Source of the DNA: Verrucomicrobiota bacterium
Lineage (GTDB): Bacteria > Verrucomicrobiota > Verrucomicrobiia > Limisphaerales > JACPZS01
Direction: 5' to 3'
Assembly: GCA_016195385.1 (NCBI GenBank)
Contig: JACPZS010000045.1
Coordinates: 1 to 36,996, forward strand
DNA length: 36,996 bases
Below are positions 8,000 through 15,288 of this stretch, piece after piece. The translations under genes were made by a program, and so were the position numbers. The notes below the pieces were generated by a model, which saw only the letters and a list, made by a program, of their open reading frames with translations, had not been told where the DNA came from and ran no database searches. Every line of letters begins with the position of its first letter. Position 1 is the first letter of the stretch.

Positions 8000-9391
8000 A
8001 TGAACTCGATCAAAGAAGTCAGCTTGCCGGAGTTCGACGGCGCAGATCAGGAATGCCCTGCCATCTCAACCGAGGAATATCGATCACGCATCCATGCGGC
8101 CGCCGCCCGGCTAGTTCAGACGGATCTGGAATTCCTCGTGATTTATGGCGACCGGGAGCATCTTGCCAACCTCGCTTACCTAACAGGAATGGATCCCCGA
8201 TTTGAGGAAGCATTGCTGTTGCTGAACCGATCCGGTGAAACCCTGCTGCTGGTCGGAAATGAGTGTCTGGGTTATCTGCCGCAAACAGATGTCGGCTGCC
8301 GGGTGGAGCTATTTCAGGATTTCAGTTTGTTGGGCCAGCCCCGGAACAGCTCGCGGCCGCTGAAGCGGATTCTCTCGGATTTCGGGCTGGGGACCGGAAC
8401 CAGGATCGGCTGCGTCGGATGGAAGTATTATGAGCACGGGCTGGTGGAGGGGAATGAATATGCCTCCGACATGCCCGCGTACTTGATGGATGCGCTCCGC
8501 GAGTTAGCGGGCGACCGCCGGTTGGTGCGAAACGCCACAGCCATGTTTGTGAATCCCGAAGACGGCTTGCGAAGCGTCAACTCCGTCGATCAAATTGCGC
8601 TGATGGAACACGCGGCGATTCACACGTCGCTCGCGATCCGGAAGTCCGTCAAGCAGCTTGCGCCGGGGGTTCGCGAATGCGACCTGGCTCTGACAGGCAC
8701 AGCTTCGGGGCTGCCTTTCTCGTGTCATGCGATGGCGAGCTTCGGCGAGAAAGTGCGCCGAGGTTTGTCCACTCCGAGCCATCGGCGGGCGCAACTGGGC
8801 GCGCCGTTCTCGCTGGCCCAGGGTCTGTGGGGTGCGTTGAGCTGCCGGGCAGGCATGGTGGCTGCAAGCGAGCGCGACCTGACTCCAGAGCTGGCGGCAT
8901 TTTATCCGCGCTTCGCCGGCAACTATTTTGACGTGGTTGTCGCTTGGTATGAGCGGATGAAGATCGGGACTTCGGGCGGGGAAATCCATGCCGCAGCGCA
9001 CGTCGTGCGCGACCCGGAATTGATGGAGTTCGCCGTGAATCCCGGGCACCTGATCCACCTGGACGAATGGCTGCACTCGCCATTTCAAGCGGACAACACC
9101 TGCCTGCTTCGCTCCGGCATGGCAATCCAGATGGACATCATTCCGGTGTCGCAGGGTCCGTTCTGCTACGTGAACGCGGAAGACGGCATTGTGCTGGCGG
9201 ACGAAACGTTGCGCTCGGAGCTTGCGCGCCGCCATCCGGCCTGCTGGCTGCGGATGCAGGCGCGCCGGAGTTTCATGAGCGGAGCGCTCGGCATCGCGCT
9301 CGACCCCAGCGTGCTCCCGCTGAACAACACTCCGGGCTGGCTGTGCCCTTACGCCCTCGAACCGAGTCGCGTCTTCGTCAATGGCGGCTAA
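8000..9391 (+). CDS. M24-family (Xaa-Pro peptidase/creatinase-like) protein, metal site degenerate
   Basis: The product is 463 residues from the ATG at 8000; an in-frame GTG at 7970 is less likely. Residues about 25-180 form a creatinase-type N-terminal domain (YLTGMDPRFEEALLLL). Residues about 200-420 follow the pita-bread M24 pattern: EHAAIHTSLAI, then NPGHLIHLDEW, MAIQMDIIPV and YVNAEDGIVL. In true M24 metallopeptidases the metal is held by two Asp, one His and two Glu. Here His350 and Glu394 can be aligned, but the Asp-bearing strand reads APFSLAQGLWGAL with no Asp, and the first Glu is replaced by Asp379. So the enzyme is either a non-metal hydrolase like creatinase or inactive. It probably forms an operon with the upstream permease. 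Confidence 0.78.
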   Translation: MNSIKEVSLPEFDGADQECPAISTEEYRSRIHAAAARLVQTDLEFLVIYGDREHLANLAYLTGMDPRFEEALLLLNRSGETLLLVGNECLGYLPQTDVGCRVELFQDFSLLGQPRNSSRPLKRILSDFGLGTGTRIGCVGWKYYEHGLVEGNEYASDMPAYLMDALRELAGDRRLVRNATAMFVNPEDGLRSVNSVDQIALMEHAAIHTSLAIRKSVKQLAPGVRECDLALTGTASGLPFSCHAMASFGEKVRRGLSTPSHRRAQLGAPFSLAQGLWGALSCRAGMVAASERDLTPELAAFYPRFAGNYFDVVVAWYERMKIGTSGGEIHAAAHVVRDPELMEFAVNPGHLIHLDEWLHSPFQADNTCLLRSGMAIQMDIIPVSQGPFCYVNAEDGIVLADETLRSELARRHPACWLRMQARRSFMSGALGIALDPSVLPLNNTPGWLCPYALEPSRVFVNGG

Positions 9392-9415
9392 GGCCGAGGA
9401 CAAATTCACTCGGCC
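9392..9415 (+). terminator. Hairpin directly after the M24 gene
   Basis: Immediately after the TAA stop, GGCCGAG (9392-9398) and CTCGGCC (9409-9415) form a perfect 7-bp stem around a 10-base loop. No U-tract follows, so this is a candidate transcription end or mRNA-protecting stem rather than a classical terminator. The remaining bases to 9616 show nothing recognisable. Confidence 0.4.
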
Positions 9416-9616
9416 CCTTGCGAGTCACTTGCCCGCAAAGTCCGGACTTCGTAGGAAGCTGTTCGTTGAACCCGTCTCGCAAATTTTGCGTGCGCGGAAA
9501 AATGATTTCGTCTCGACTGCCCGCGCCGGCGATGATAGCTTGTGCGGCGGTTCGGACAACCGACGCGGGAGCGGGAAACGCTTCTCCACACGCGTTCGAT
9601 TTCATCGCAAATTAAC

Positions 9617-11083
9617 ATGCTCAAAAGACTGTTTGATTCATTCGGTTGGTTTTTCGTTTTGATCAGTGGCTTGCTGTCCGCTTGCGCCATCGACGACATC
9701 GGCCCGACTAATCGGGTCTGGCTGCAAGGCACCAGCCCGACGATCTCTGGCGGATTCCAAAATGCCGGCACGCTGTTGCTGGAATCGATTGATGATGCCT
9801 ACGACGTTGACCTGACCGTGCCACAAGGGGCGGTTACGAACCTTGCCTCCGGCCTGATCGAGTTTCTGGGCGGCGCGGGCGGCGGGCGATCTTTCACGGC
9901 CGACGTCATAAACTACGGAAATTTCGACGCGTCATACGGACTTGTTATGACGAAGACGAACGGGCTGTTCCATCAGCGCGGCCTGTTCAACGTGGCCACC
10001 AACATTCCCTGCTACTACTACTGCACGAACGGATATTTTTTCCAGGAAGCCGGCTGGCTGACCATCACCGGACGATTTCAGATGCATCAAGCAACATTTG
10101 TCTATTCTGGCGGGATCATCACGGGCGAACCGCTGCTGGTCGATGCTGCCTTGCAATTGCTGTCATCCGCCACCAACGAAGCCTCGTTCCAGATCAACGC
10201 CACGACGAGCCAACTACTCGGCGACGTGCCGGGCGGACAAACCGTGCGCATCCTCGGCTCAAATGAGAACGGTCCCGGTTACCTCACAAGCACAAACGGT
10301 TTCCGGAACGAAGGCGTGCTTTATCTCGATGCGACGAACGCGCCCTTCGACGCGGGACTCATCGTGTTGGCTGGCGCAATTACTAATTCTACCACCGGCG
10401 TCATCTACAGTCGTGCGGGGCCGGGTGGGGCGCGCGAAATTCAGAGCGATCTTTTCAATGCCGGGCAATTGATCAACGAGACGGCGCTGACCGTGAAGGC
10501 GCCCCGCGCTGGCGTGGTCAATGCGGGCCACATGTTCCTGACGAGCGATCAATTCCTGACCCTCAATTCCGATTTTACTCAAACGGCTTCCGGCACGCTC
10601 AAGCTCGAGTTGAGCCAGCCCGATCCTGGCTTTGACACGGAGTTCATGACCATCGGTGGCACGGCAGCGTTGGACGGGCAACTGGTTCTTGCCCTCAAAC
10701 CGGACTACACGCCGTTGCCCGGCGATTCATTCCGTGTGTTGAGTTGCCAGCGGCGAGTTGGTTACTTCAACCTCACGGACGTGGCCTCGCTACCGCCGGG
10801 ACTGGCTTGGAAAGTGGACTATCGGAACAATGCCGTGATTTTGTCGGTGAACAACAAGGTCCAGCCGCCAGTCGTGCAAGAAGTCACGCGCGTCGCCGGC
10901 GGCAGCATTCATTTGACCTGCACGGGCACGCCGTCCGGTGCGCTGGTGTTGCAAAGTTCGCCCGATTTCAAGTCCTGGTCTGCAGTGGCGACGAATCGCC
11001 CGTTTCGAGGACTGTTTGAGTTCACGGACAGTAGCACCAAAACGGTTGCGAAACGGTTTTATCGTGCGGTCGCCGTGCCTTGA
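9617..11083 (+). CDS. Secreted beta-rich lipoprotein with verrucomicrobial C-terminal domain
   Basis: The product is 488 residues from the ATG at 9617, chosen because a signal sequence follows at once: MLKRLF, a hydrophobic run, then the lipobox LSAC. The frame opens earlier, at 9542. The middle is made of Asn/Gly/Thr-rich repeats such as GAVTNLASGLIEF and GAITNSTTGVIYSRAGPGG, as in passenger-type parallel beta-helices. Residues about 325-410 (SDFTQTASGTLKLELS, GGTAALDGQLVLAL, FRVLSC) match the stretch that precedes autotransporter-type domains. The last 80 residues (VLQSSPDFKSWSAV ... KRFYRAVAVP) are a domain I associate with Verrucomicrobiae surface proteins. No outer-membrane barrel is present. 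It is probably displayed at the cell surface; the ligand is unknown. Confidence 0.75.
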   Translation: MLKRLFDSFGWFFVLISGLLSACAIDDIGPTNRVWLQGTSPTISGGFQNAGTLLLESIDDAYDVDLTVPQGAVTNLASGLIEFLGGAGGGRSFTADVINYGNFDASYGLVMTKTNGLFHQRGLFNVATNIPCYYYCTNGYFFQEAGWLTITGRFQMHQATFVYSGGIITGEPLLVDAALQLLSSATNEASFQINATTSQLLGDVPGGQTVRILGSNENGPGYLTSTNGFRNEGVLYLDATNAPFDAGLIVLAGAITNSTTGVIYSRAGPGGAREIQSDLFNAGQLINETALTVKAPRAGVVNAGHMFLTSDQFLTLNSDFTQTASGTLKLELSQPDPGFDTEFMTIGGTAALDGQLVLALKPDYTPLPGDSFRVLSCQRRVGYFNLTDVASLPPGLAWKVDYRNNAVILSVNNKVQPPVVQEVTRVAGGSIHLTCTGTPSGALVLQSSPDFKSWSAVATNRPFRGLFEFTDSSTKTVAKRFYRAVAVP

Positions 11084-11126
11084 AGCGCGCGCGGGAAAAC
11101 CTTCCGATCGCGTACCCGGGAAAGAT

Positions 11127-11795
11127 TTACCAAAACTGCCACGCGCCTTTCCAAATGACCCAAAGGCCGAGCAGGAAATTCGTGATCGCGTGCGCCAAGA
11201 TCGCATCGCCCAGCCGACCGGTCCGGCAGACCAGGCCCTGATAAATGAAGCCGCACAGGATTCCGGCCAGCCATTGCGCGTGCTCGAATCCGAACGCGAC
11301 CGACGTGACCACAAAGGGCAGCGGGAGGAATCGATTCAGCGGCACGCTTAGAAAATCTTTTTCCGCAAGATAGCGATAGACACAAGAGCGATAAAAAACT
11401 TCCTCCAGCGGCGGCACCACGATGGCGGAGCCAGCCAAGCGGATTGCGATGAAGAACCACGCCAAAGTTGAATCGACGCCGAAGACGGAATGGGGATTCC
11501 ACCCGGGACCGCTCTTGCCAAAATGCGGATACAGCGGATCCAAGCCCACCCACAGCGCAAACACCGCGACGCCGGCCGCGACCGCTGCCCAGCTCATCGC
11601 CCATTTCATTTCCGCCACAAACGGACGCACGAGCCAGATCATCCACGCACCCGCCAGAGTTTTGGCGAGGTAAATCCAGTAGCGCGCGGTTTCGCCCAGT
11701 TGCTCTTGCAGCACGGTCAAGCCGATGAAAACCGCGAACGGGACAACGCGCGCCAGCAAGGGCGAGATTGCCAGCTTTCCATTTAGAAAATTCAT
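11127..11795 (-). CDS. CPBP intramembrane protease, PEP-CTERM/exosortase-associated type
   Basis: This 222-residue membrane protein starts at the ATG at 11795, giving MNFLNGKLAISP. The three CPBP (Abi/CAAX-like) motifs are present: EEVFYR at 131-136, a Phe...His pair in FGFEHAQW (His172), and HAITN at 202-206. The glutamates and histidines form the active site of these intramembrane endopeptidases. The stretch VVPPLEEVFYRS and the end NFLLGLWVIWKGAWQFW closely recall the CAAX-related protein found with exosortase systems (TIGR03008, from memory). It lies downstream of an ATPase/GspB-like pair on the same strand, 87 bp from the latter, so a shared role in envelope protein sorting or polysaccharide export is likely. 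No exosortase gene is in the window. Confidence 0.85.
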   Translation of the reverse strand: MNFLNGKLAISPLLARVVPFAVFIGLTVLQEQLGETARYWIYLAKTLAGAWMIWLVRPFVAEMKWAMSWAAVAAGVAVFALWVGLDPLYPHFGKSGPGWNPHSVFGVDSTLAWFFIAIRLAGSAIVVPPLEEVFYRSCVYRYLAEKDFLSVPLNRFLPLPFVVTSVAFGFEHAQWLAGILCGFIYQGLVCRTGRLGDAILAHAITNFLLGLWVIWKGAWQFW

Positions 11796-11882
11796 CCTCG
11801 CTGTTCCCAATTCCGCTCGCTCGAATCCACGCAAGTTTCTCCCATCAGCTCTGCGGTTGGCGGCGGACTTCCGGCAAAGGCG

Positions 11883-12686
11883 TCAAAGTTCAATCACTTT
11901 CGTCTGGCCGCTGAATTCGACCGTCACGTTCTGGCGCTCGATTTTCACGATGCGCGCGCCTTCGATGCGATCCCCGATGAACAAAGTGCGGCCGTTGATC
12001 AGGACGGATGGATTGTTGAGGCGATAGTAAATGCCCTGGAGTTTGAGAGTGGGGAAGGCTGCTCTTGTCTCCGGCGTGGTGGTCGCAGCCACCGGTGGGG
12101 CAACCGGATTTTCGCTCGCTACTGCTGGCGTAACCGCCGGAGTTAAAGTCGGAGGCGCGACTGGAGTTTCACGCGCAACGCTCGGCACGCGACTCTCGGC
12201 CGGAGTGGACGCTGGAATTGGTTTGGTCCGCACGGCGAGATTGGTTGGCGCGGCAACGGCGGCGCGCAGCTTCGTTTCCGTTCGTGAAGTCGGCACAGCG
12301 GGTGGTGGGCGAAGATCAATCGCCGGTGCAGTAACCACATTTACGCCCGAGGCGTGTCGTACTTCGATGTTTCGTGATGGAGGCTGAAACGCGCTTGCAG
12401 GCACACTCACGGCATTTTCTCCGGAGGTTTGCCGCAAAGGGCTTGTCGCTTGCTTGACTGTGTTAACACCTTGAACACGGACTGCTTTGGATTTGCTGGG
12501 CGTCAAAAGATACCAACCGACAAGCCCGAGCAGAAGAATGACCAGCGGGATCACCGCGAAAAAAATCCACGGGTTCGGCCCGCGCTGATCGTAGTTGACC
12601 GGCTGCAACGGAACGCCCGGCACACGCGGCGGTTGATTCTGCTGCTGCTGGTGTGCGCGTTTGAGGGCGTCGTTGATTAAGCTCAT
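11883..12686 (-). CDS. GspB-like single-pass membrane protein (type II secretion / pilus accessory)
   Basis: The protein has 267 residues from the ATG at 12686, which overlaps the TGA of the upstream ATPase by 4 bases (ATGA). This coupling, and the conserved opening MSLINDALKRA, decide the start. Residues about 38-60 are one membrane helix. Residues 65-205 are a Pro/Ala/Thr-rich linker, probably periplasmic. The last 55 residues (LQGIYYRLNNPSVLINGRTL ... GDRIEGARIVKIERQNV) fit the GspB C-terminal domain (T2SSB fold). In known systems GspB/ExeB partners an ExeA-type ATPase in secretin assembly at the peptidoglycan. That matches the neighbour here. Confidence 0.82.
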   Translation of the reverse strand: MSLINDALKRAHQQQQNQPPRVPGVPLQPVNYDQRGPNPWIFFAVIPLVILLLGLVGWYLLTPSKSKAVRVQGVNTVKQATSPLRQTSGENAVSVPASAFQPPSRNIEVRHASGVNVVTAPAIDLRPPPAVPTSRTETKLRAAVAAPTNLAVRTKPIPASTPAESRVPSVARETPVAPPTLTPAVTPAVASENPVAPPVAATTTPETRAAFPTLKLQGIYYRLNNPSVLINGRTLFIGDRIEGARIVKIERQNVTVEFSGQTKVIEL

Positions 12687-13501
12687 ACGGAAATTTCTCC
12701 TTCGAGTTCGCGAATCGCGCGGCCTGCGATCCGATAATCGATCTGGTCGCGCTGCTGGACGAACGCGGCGAGCAGGCATTTGTCGCACGCGGCGTTGACG
12801 AGCCGGGGGACGCCCGCGCTGTAGCGGTAAATTCGCCAGACTGCGCCCCACGTAAAATACGGCGCGCCCTTCGCTCCGGAAATTTGCAGTCGATGTTGGA
12901 CGTACTGGGCGACTTCCGGTCGTGTTAGCGGCCGCAGGTGATACCGCACCGTGATGCGCTGGCGGAGTTGGCGCAAGCGATGATCGTTGAGCCGGTCGCG
13001 CAACTCCGGCTGGCCCATCAACAGAATTTGCAACAGCTTGCGGTTGTCCGTCTCGAGATTGGAAAGGAGCCGGACTTGTTCGAGCAACTCGTGATTCAAA
13101 TCCTGCGCTTCGTCGATGATGAGGACGGCGATTTTGTTTTGCTCGACTTGTTGCAGCAAAAATTCGTTGAGCACTTCGACGGTTTCGAGGCGATCCATGC
13201 CTTTGACCTTGAGGCCGAATTCCATCGCGATGGCTTTCATCAACAAGTCCGCGTTGAGCGCCGGGTTCAGGATGAGCGCGGTCGAGTAGGTTTTCTCGTC
13301 CAACTGTTCGAGCAGCGAACGGCAGAGCGTGGTCTTGCCCGCGCCGACTTCGCCGGTGAGCTGCACGAAGCCTTTGCGCTCGCGAATGCCGTAGAGCAAA
13401 TGGTTCAGCGCCTCGCGGTGTTTGGGGCTGAAAAAGAGAAACCGCGGATTAGGCGTGATGTCGAACGGCGGCTCCGTCAAACCGTAATATTCCAAATACA
13501 C
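12683..13501 (-). CDS. ExeA-like AAA ATPase
   Basis: The protein has 272 residues and a standard start (MYLEYYGLTEPPFDITPNPR) shared by ExeA/GspA and the exosortase-locus ATPases (TIGR03015-like). Walker A GEVGAGKT is at 50-57 and Walker B VLIIDEAQDL begins at 126. Sensor and arginine-rich AAA elements follow (LRQRITVRYHLRPL). ExeA members also carry a C-terminal peptidoglycan-binding domain, which is absent here, so this is the short cytoplasmic form. It is translationally coupled to the GspB-like gene by a 4-base overlap. The pair probably energises assembly of an envelope complex. Upstream lies only a RAYT remnant, so the promoter should be near 13502-13570, but I see no clear one. Confidence 0.88.
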   Translation of the reverse strand: MYLEYYGLTEPPFDITPNPRFLFFSPKHREALNHLLYGIRERKGFVQLTGEVGAGKTTLCRSLLEQLDEKTYSTALILNPALNADLLMKAIAMEFGLKVKGMDRLETVEVLNEFLLQQVEQNKIAVLIIDEAQDLNHELLEQVRLLSNLETDNRKLLQILLMGQPELRDRLNDHRLRQLRQRITVRYHLRPLTRPEVAQYVQHRLQISGAKGAPYFTWGAVWRIYRYSAGVPRLVNAACDKCLLAAFVQQRDQIDYRIAGRAIRELEGEISV

Positions 13502-13574
13502 GCGGAGTGTTTAGCGGATTAGTTGCGGAGAGAAAAGGAAAAGGTTGCGTCAACGCATGGGCGACTGCCGACCA

Positions 13575-13655
13575 ACCAATAAGTTCCCGTCGATCGCTGC
13601 AACTCATCAGGCGGTGAATCAATCCCGGATACTCGACTCTCAACTTGCGGGCCAT
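13575..13655 (-). pseudogene. RAYT (REP-associated tyrosine transposase) N-terminal remnant
   Basis: From the ATG at 13655 the minus strand reads MARKLRVEYPGLIHRLMSCS then DRREL, a near match to the standard start of RAYT/TnpA-REP proteins. Homology stops after about 26 codons and no HUH or catalytic Tyr region follows. RAYTs mobilise REP-type palindromes, and two palindromic elements lie inside the kinase gene a few kb away. Confidence 0.7.
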
Positions 13656-13729
13656 GCCGGCAGCGCAGCCATTACCGCAATAGAGTCGCCGTGGCTTGAG
13701 TGCGGTAGTTCTGGCCAGCCTGCCGTTGG

Positions 13730-13947
13730 CTACAACAACTCGGTGAACTGCTCCTTCGTCAAACCTGCCTCGCGGATCAATGCCCGCAACGTTCCTTTCG
13801 CCAACTCGCGATGATGGGCACCGTAAGCCGCCGGGAGGAAGGGTGCCGCAGAATGATGTGCCTGCCGCTTTGGTGATCGACCGCGTAACCAAGCTTGGCA
13901 AACGCGCGCACCGCCGCCGAACCGGAGCAGACCGGCAGCTTGCTCAT
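13730..13947 (-). pseudogene. hicA: HicA-type mRNA-interferase toxin, frameshifted
   Basis: The gene starts at the ATG at 13947, overlapping the hicB stop by 4 bases. It reads MSKLPVCSG, then AFAKLGYAVDHQSGRHIILR, including the HicA catalytic His region (GRHIILRHP). At the GGG tract 13816-13818 (CCC on the coding strand) one base seems missing. The listed frame then ends early (RRLTVPIIASWRKERCGH), while the +1 frame restores the family C-terminus HHRELAKGTLRALIREAGLT and then KEQFTELL with a stop at 13730. The catalytic His lies before the break, but the truncated protein would lack its last helix. It may be a real inactivation or a sequencing error. Confidence 0.8.
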
Positions 13948-14156
13948 ACGGGCACGTCCACCAACTCTTCCGTAATCGGTGACGGTGACGGCTCGTTGTG
14001 TTTTGCTAGGCTGGCGAGGTAGCCCGCGATGGCATCCTTGATATTCGCCAGAGCTTCGTCGCGCGTCTGCCCTTGGCTCACACAACCGGGCAAAACCGGA
14101 CACTCGGCCACGAACACCCCGTCCTCGTCCGGCTCGATTAACACTCGAAATCTCAT
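13944..14156 (-). CDS. hicB: HicB-type antitoxin
   Basis: This 70-residue protein has the short HicB fold: RFRVLIEPDEDGVFVAECP, LPGCVSQGQTRDEALAN and IKDAIAGYLASLA. HicB binds and masks the HicA RNase. No separate C-terminal DNA-binding domain is present, as in the many short HicB forms. It is the first gene of the pair and overlaps hicA by ATGA. It is intact while its toxin is broken, the order in which decay of such modules is tolerated. The 173 bp upstream (14157-14329) holds nothing recognisable. Confidence 0.88.
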   Translation of the reverse strand: MRFRVLIEPDEDGVFVAECPVLPGCVSQGQTRDEALANIKDAIAGYLASLAKHNEPSPSPITEELVDVPV

Positions 14157-14329
14157 GCGCGAAGATTATGCCGGGCTGCCAGTCTGGTCAACCTTCGCGG
14201 CGAGTGATGGCGTTGATCGTTTTGCGCATGAATTCACGCAGACGTCGCTGACTTTGTGCCTGCAGTTCCTCAAGGCACTATTCCCGCGCGATGGGAAGAC
14301 AACGAGGGTCCTTGTGACGCCCGTCCGGG

Positions 14330-15223
14330 TTACTTGCGCGCGGTCGCTCGCTCCAGCAGCCAGAGAAGATCCTTGTTGCCGGGACTTCGTGTGGAATTAC
14401 TCCCGCCCTCGCTAATCGGGCGTAGGCTCCCCATTGGCGGCATTGTGCGCGGGTCCAACCAGCGGTGTGACTCAACATGGCCGTCGGCAAACTGAAGGTT
14501 GCCGGCGCGATTATGGTAATTGGCGGGATACTCAACAAACTCGAGCTGTGCTGGCGGCGTCGGGTCGATGCTATGATCCTGCAAGCCAAACATGCCGTTC
14601 TCGATGCTATCGGCGCGCTGATCAATGAAAACCCACGTACGACTGGGCGAGGGATTGATGAAGTCCGACATTCTTCGGCAATTCCGGAGGTAGCCGTTCG
14701 CGTCGAACGGGTCGTCGTAACCTGGAGGCCGGGGGCCACTCACATAGCAATTCATCGAGATGCTGCGAACGCGGGGGTATAGACGCCCGCCGTGTTTCGA
14801 TGTCGATTGGTCGCCGGGACATTTCCAGATGGCTGCCGACTCGTGGTACTTCCAGAGATGGCTTTTCGCCAGGAGCAGCGTGTTGGTGTTGTCGGTCGAG
14901 GACGCATTGTACATGAGCACGCCCGTGACCCATCGCAGGTTAGTGTCATACGGGCTATTAAAACTGCTCAAGTTTGGTGGGACGAGGTCGTTGTTGTCGT
15001 CCGCGTACATCAACCAAGAGAGACCCATCTGCTTAAGATTGTTCAAGCACAGGATTCCCTGTGCTTTTGCTTTTGCACGTGAGAGAGCGGACAGCAGCAA
15101 GCTCGCGAGAATGGCAATGATGGCGATGACGACGAGGAGTTCGATGAGGGTGAAGCCGCGCGTGGCGCGGCGGTTGAAAGTTGAACGTTGAGAGTTCAGA
15201 AACAACGGTGGGGTGGTTTTCAT
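14330..15223 (-). CDS. Type II secretion-like prepilin (N-methylation motif, DGHV C-terminus)
   Basis: The protein has 297 residues from the ATG at 15223. A prepilin-peptidase site follows a short leader: Gly23/Phe24 in [15 protein letters not shown], with the conserved Glu at +5. Residues 24-45 form the N-terminal helix. The body has pairs of Cys (CLNNLKQ, WKCPGD) and ends with a [11 protein letters not shown] motif typical of the large verrucomicrobial and planctomycete prepilin-like families (DUF1559-like). Such proteins are processed and methylated by PilD and exported as pseudopilins or minor fibres. The leader region is made of a heptanucleotide repeat (15172-15199), encoding LNSQRSTFN. 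The gene follows the kinase/sigma pair on the same strand, 65 bp on. Confidence 0.85.
   Translation of the reverse strand: MKTTPPLFLNSQRSTFNRRATRGFTLIELLVVIAIIAILASLLLSALSRAKAKAQGILCLNNLKQMGLSWLMYADDNNDLVPPNLSSFNSPYDTNLRWVTGVLMYNASSTDNTNTLLLAKSHLWKYHESAAIWKCPGDQSTSKHGGRLYPRVRSISMNCYVSGPRPPGYDDPFDANGYLRNCRRMSDFINPSPSRTWVFIDQRADSIENGMFGLQDHSIDPTPPAQLEFVEYPANYHNRAGNLQFADGHVESHRWLDPRTMPPMGSLRPISEGGSNSTRSPGNKDLLWLLERATARK
15172..15199. repeat. Coding heptanucleotide repeat in the prepilin leader
   Basis: Four 7-bp units, GGTTGAA, AGTTGAA, CGTTGAG, AGTTCAG, lie in frame in the prepilin leader peptide, just upstream of the cleavage site. They add residues to the leader only, which is cut off. Confidence 0.6.
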
Positions 15224-15288
15224 AAGTTGGCTTTGCCTTTCAATTTCGGCTTCGAGGAATATCTGGCGGTCGTTATCAGGAATGGTGA

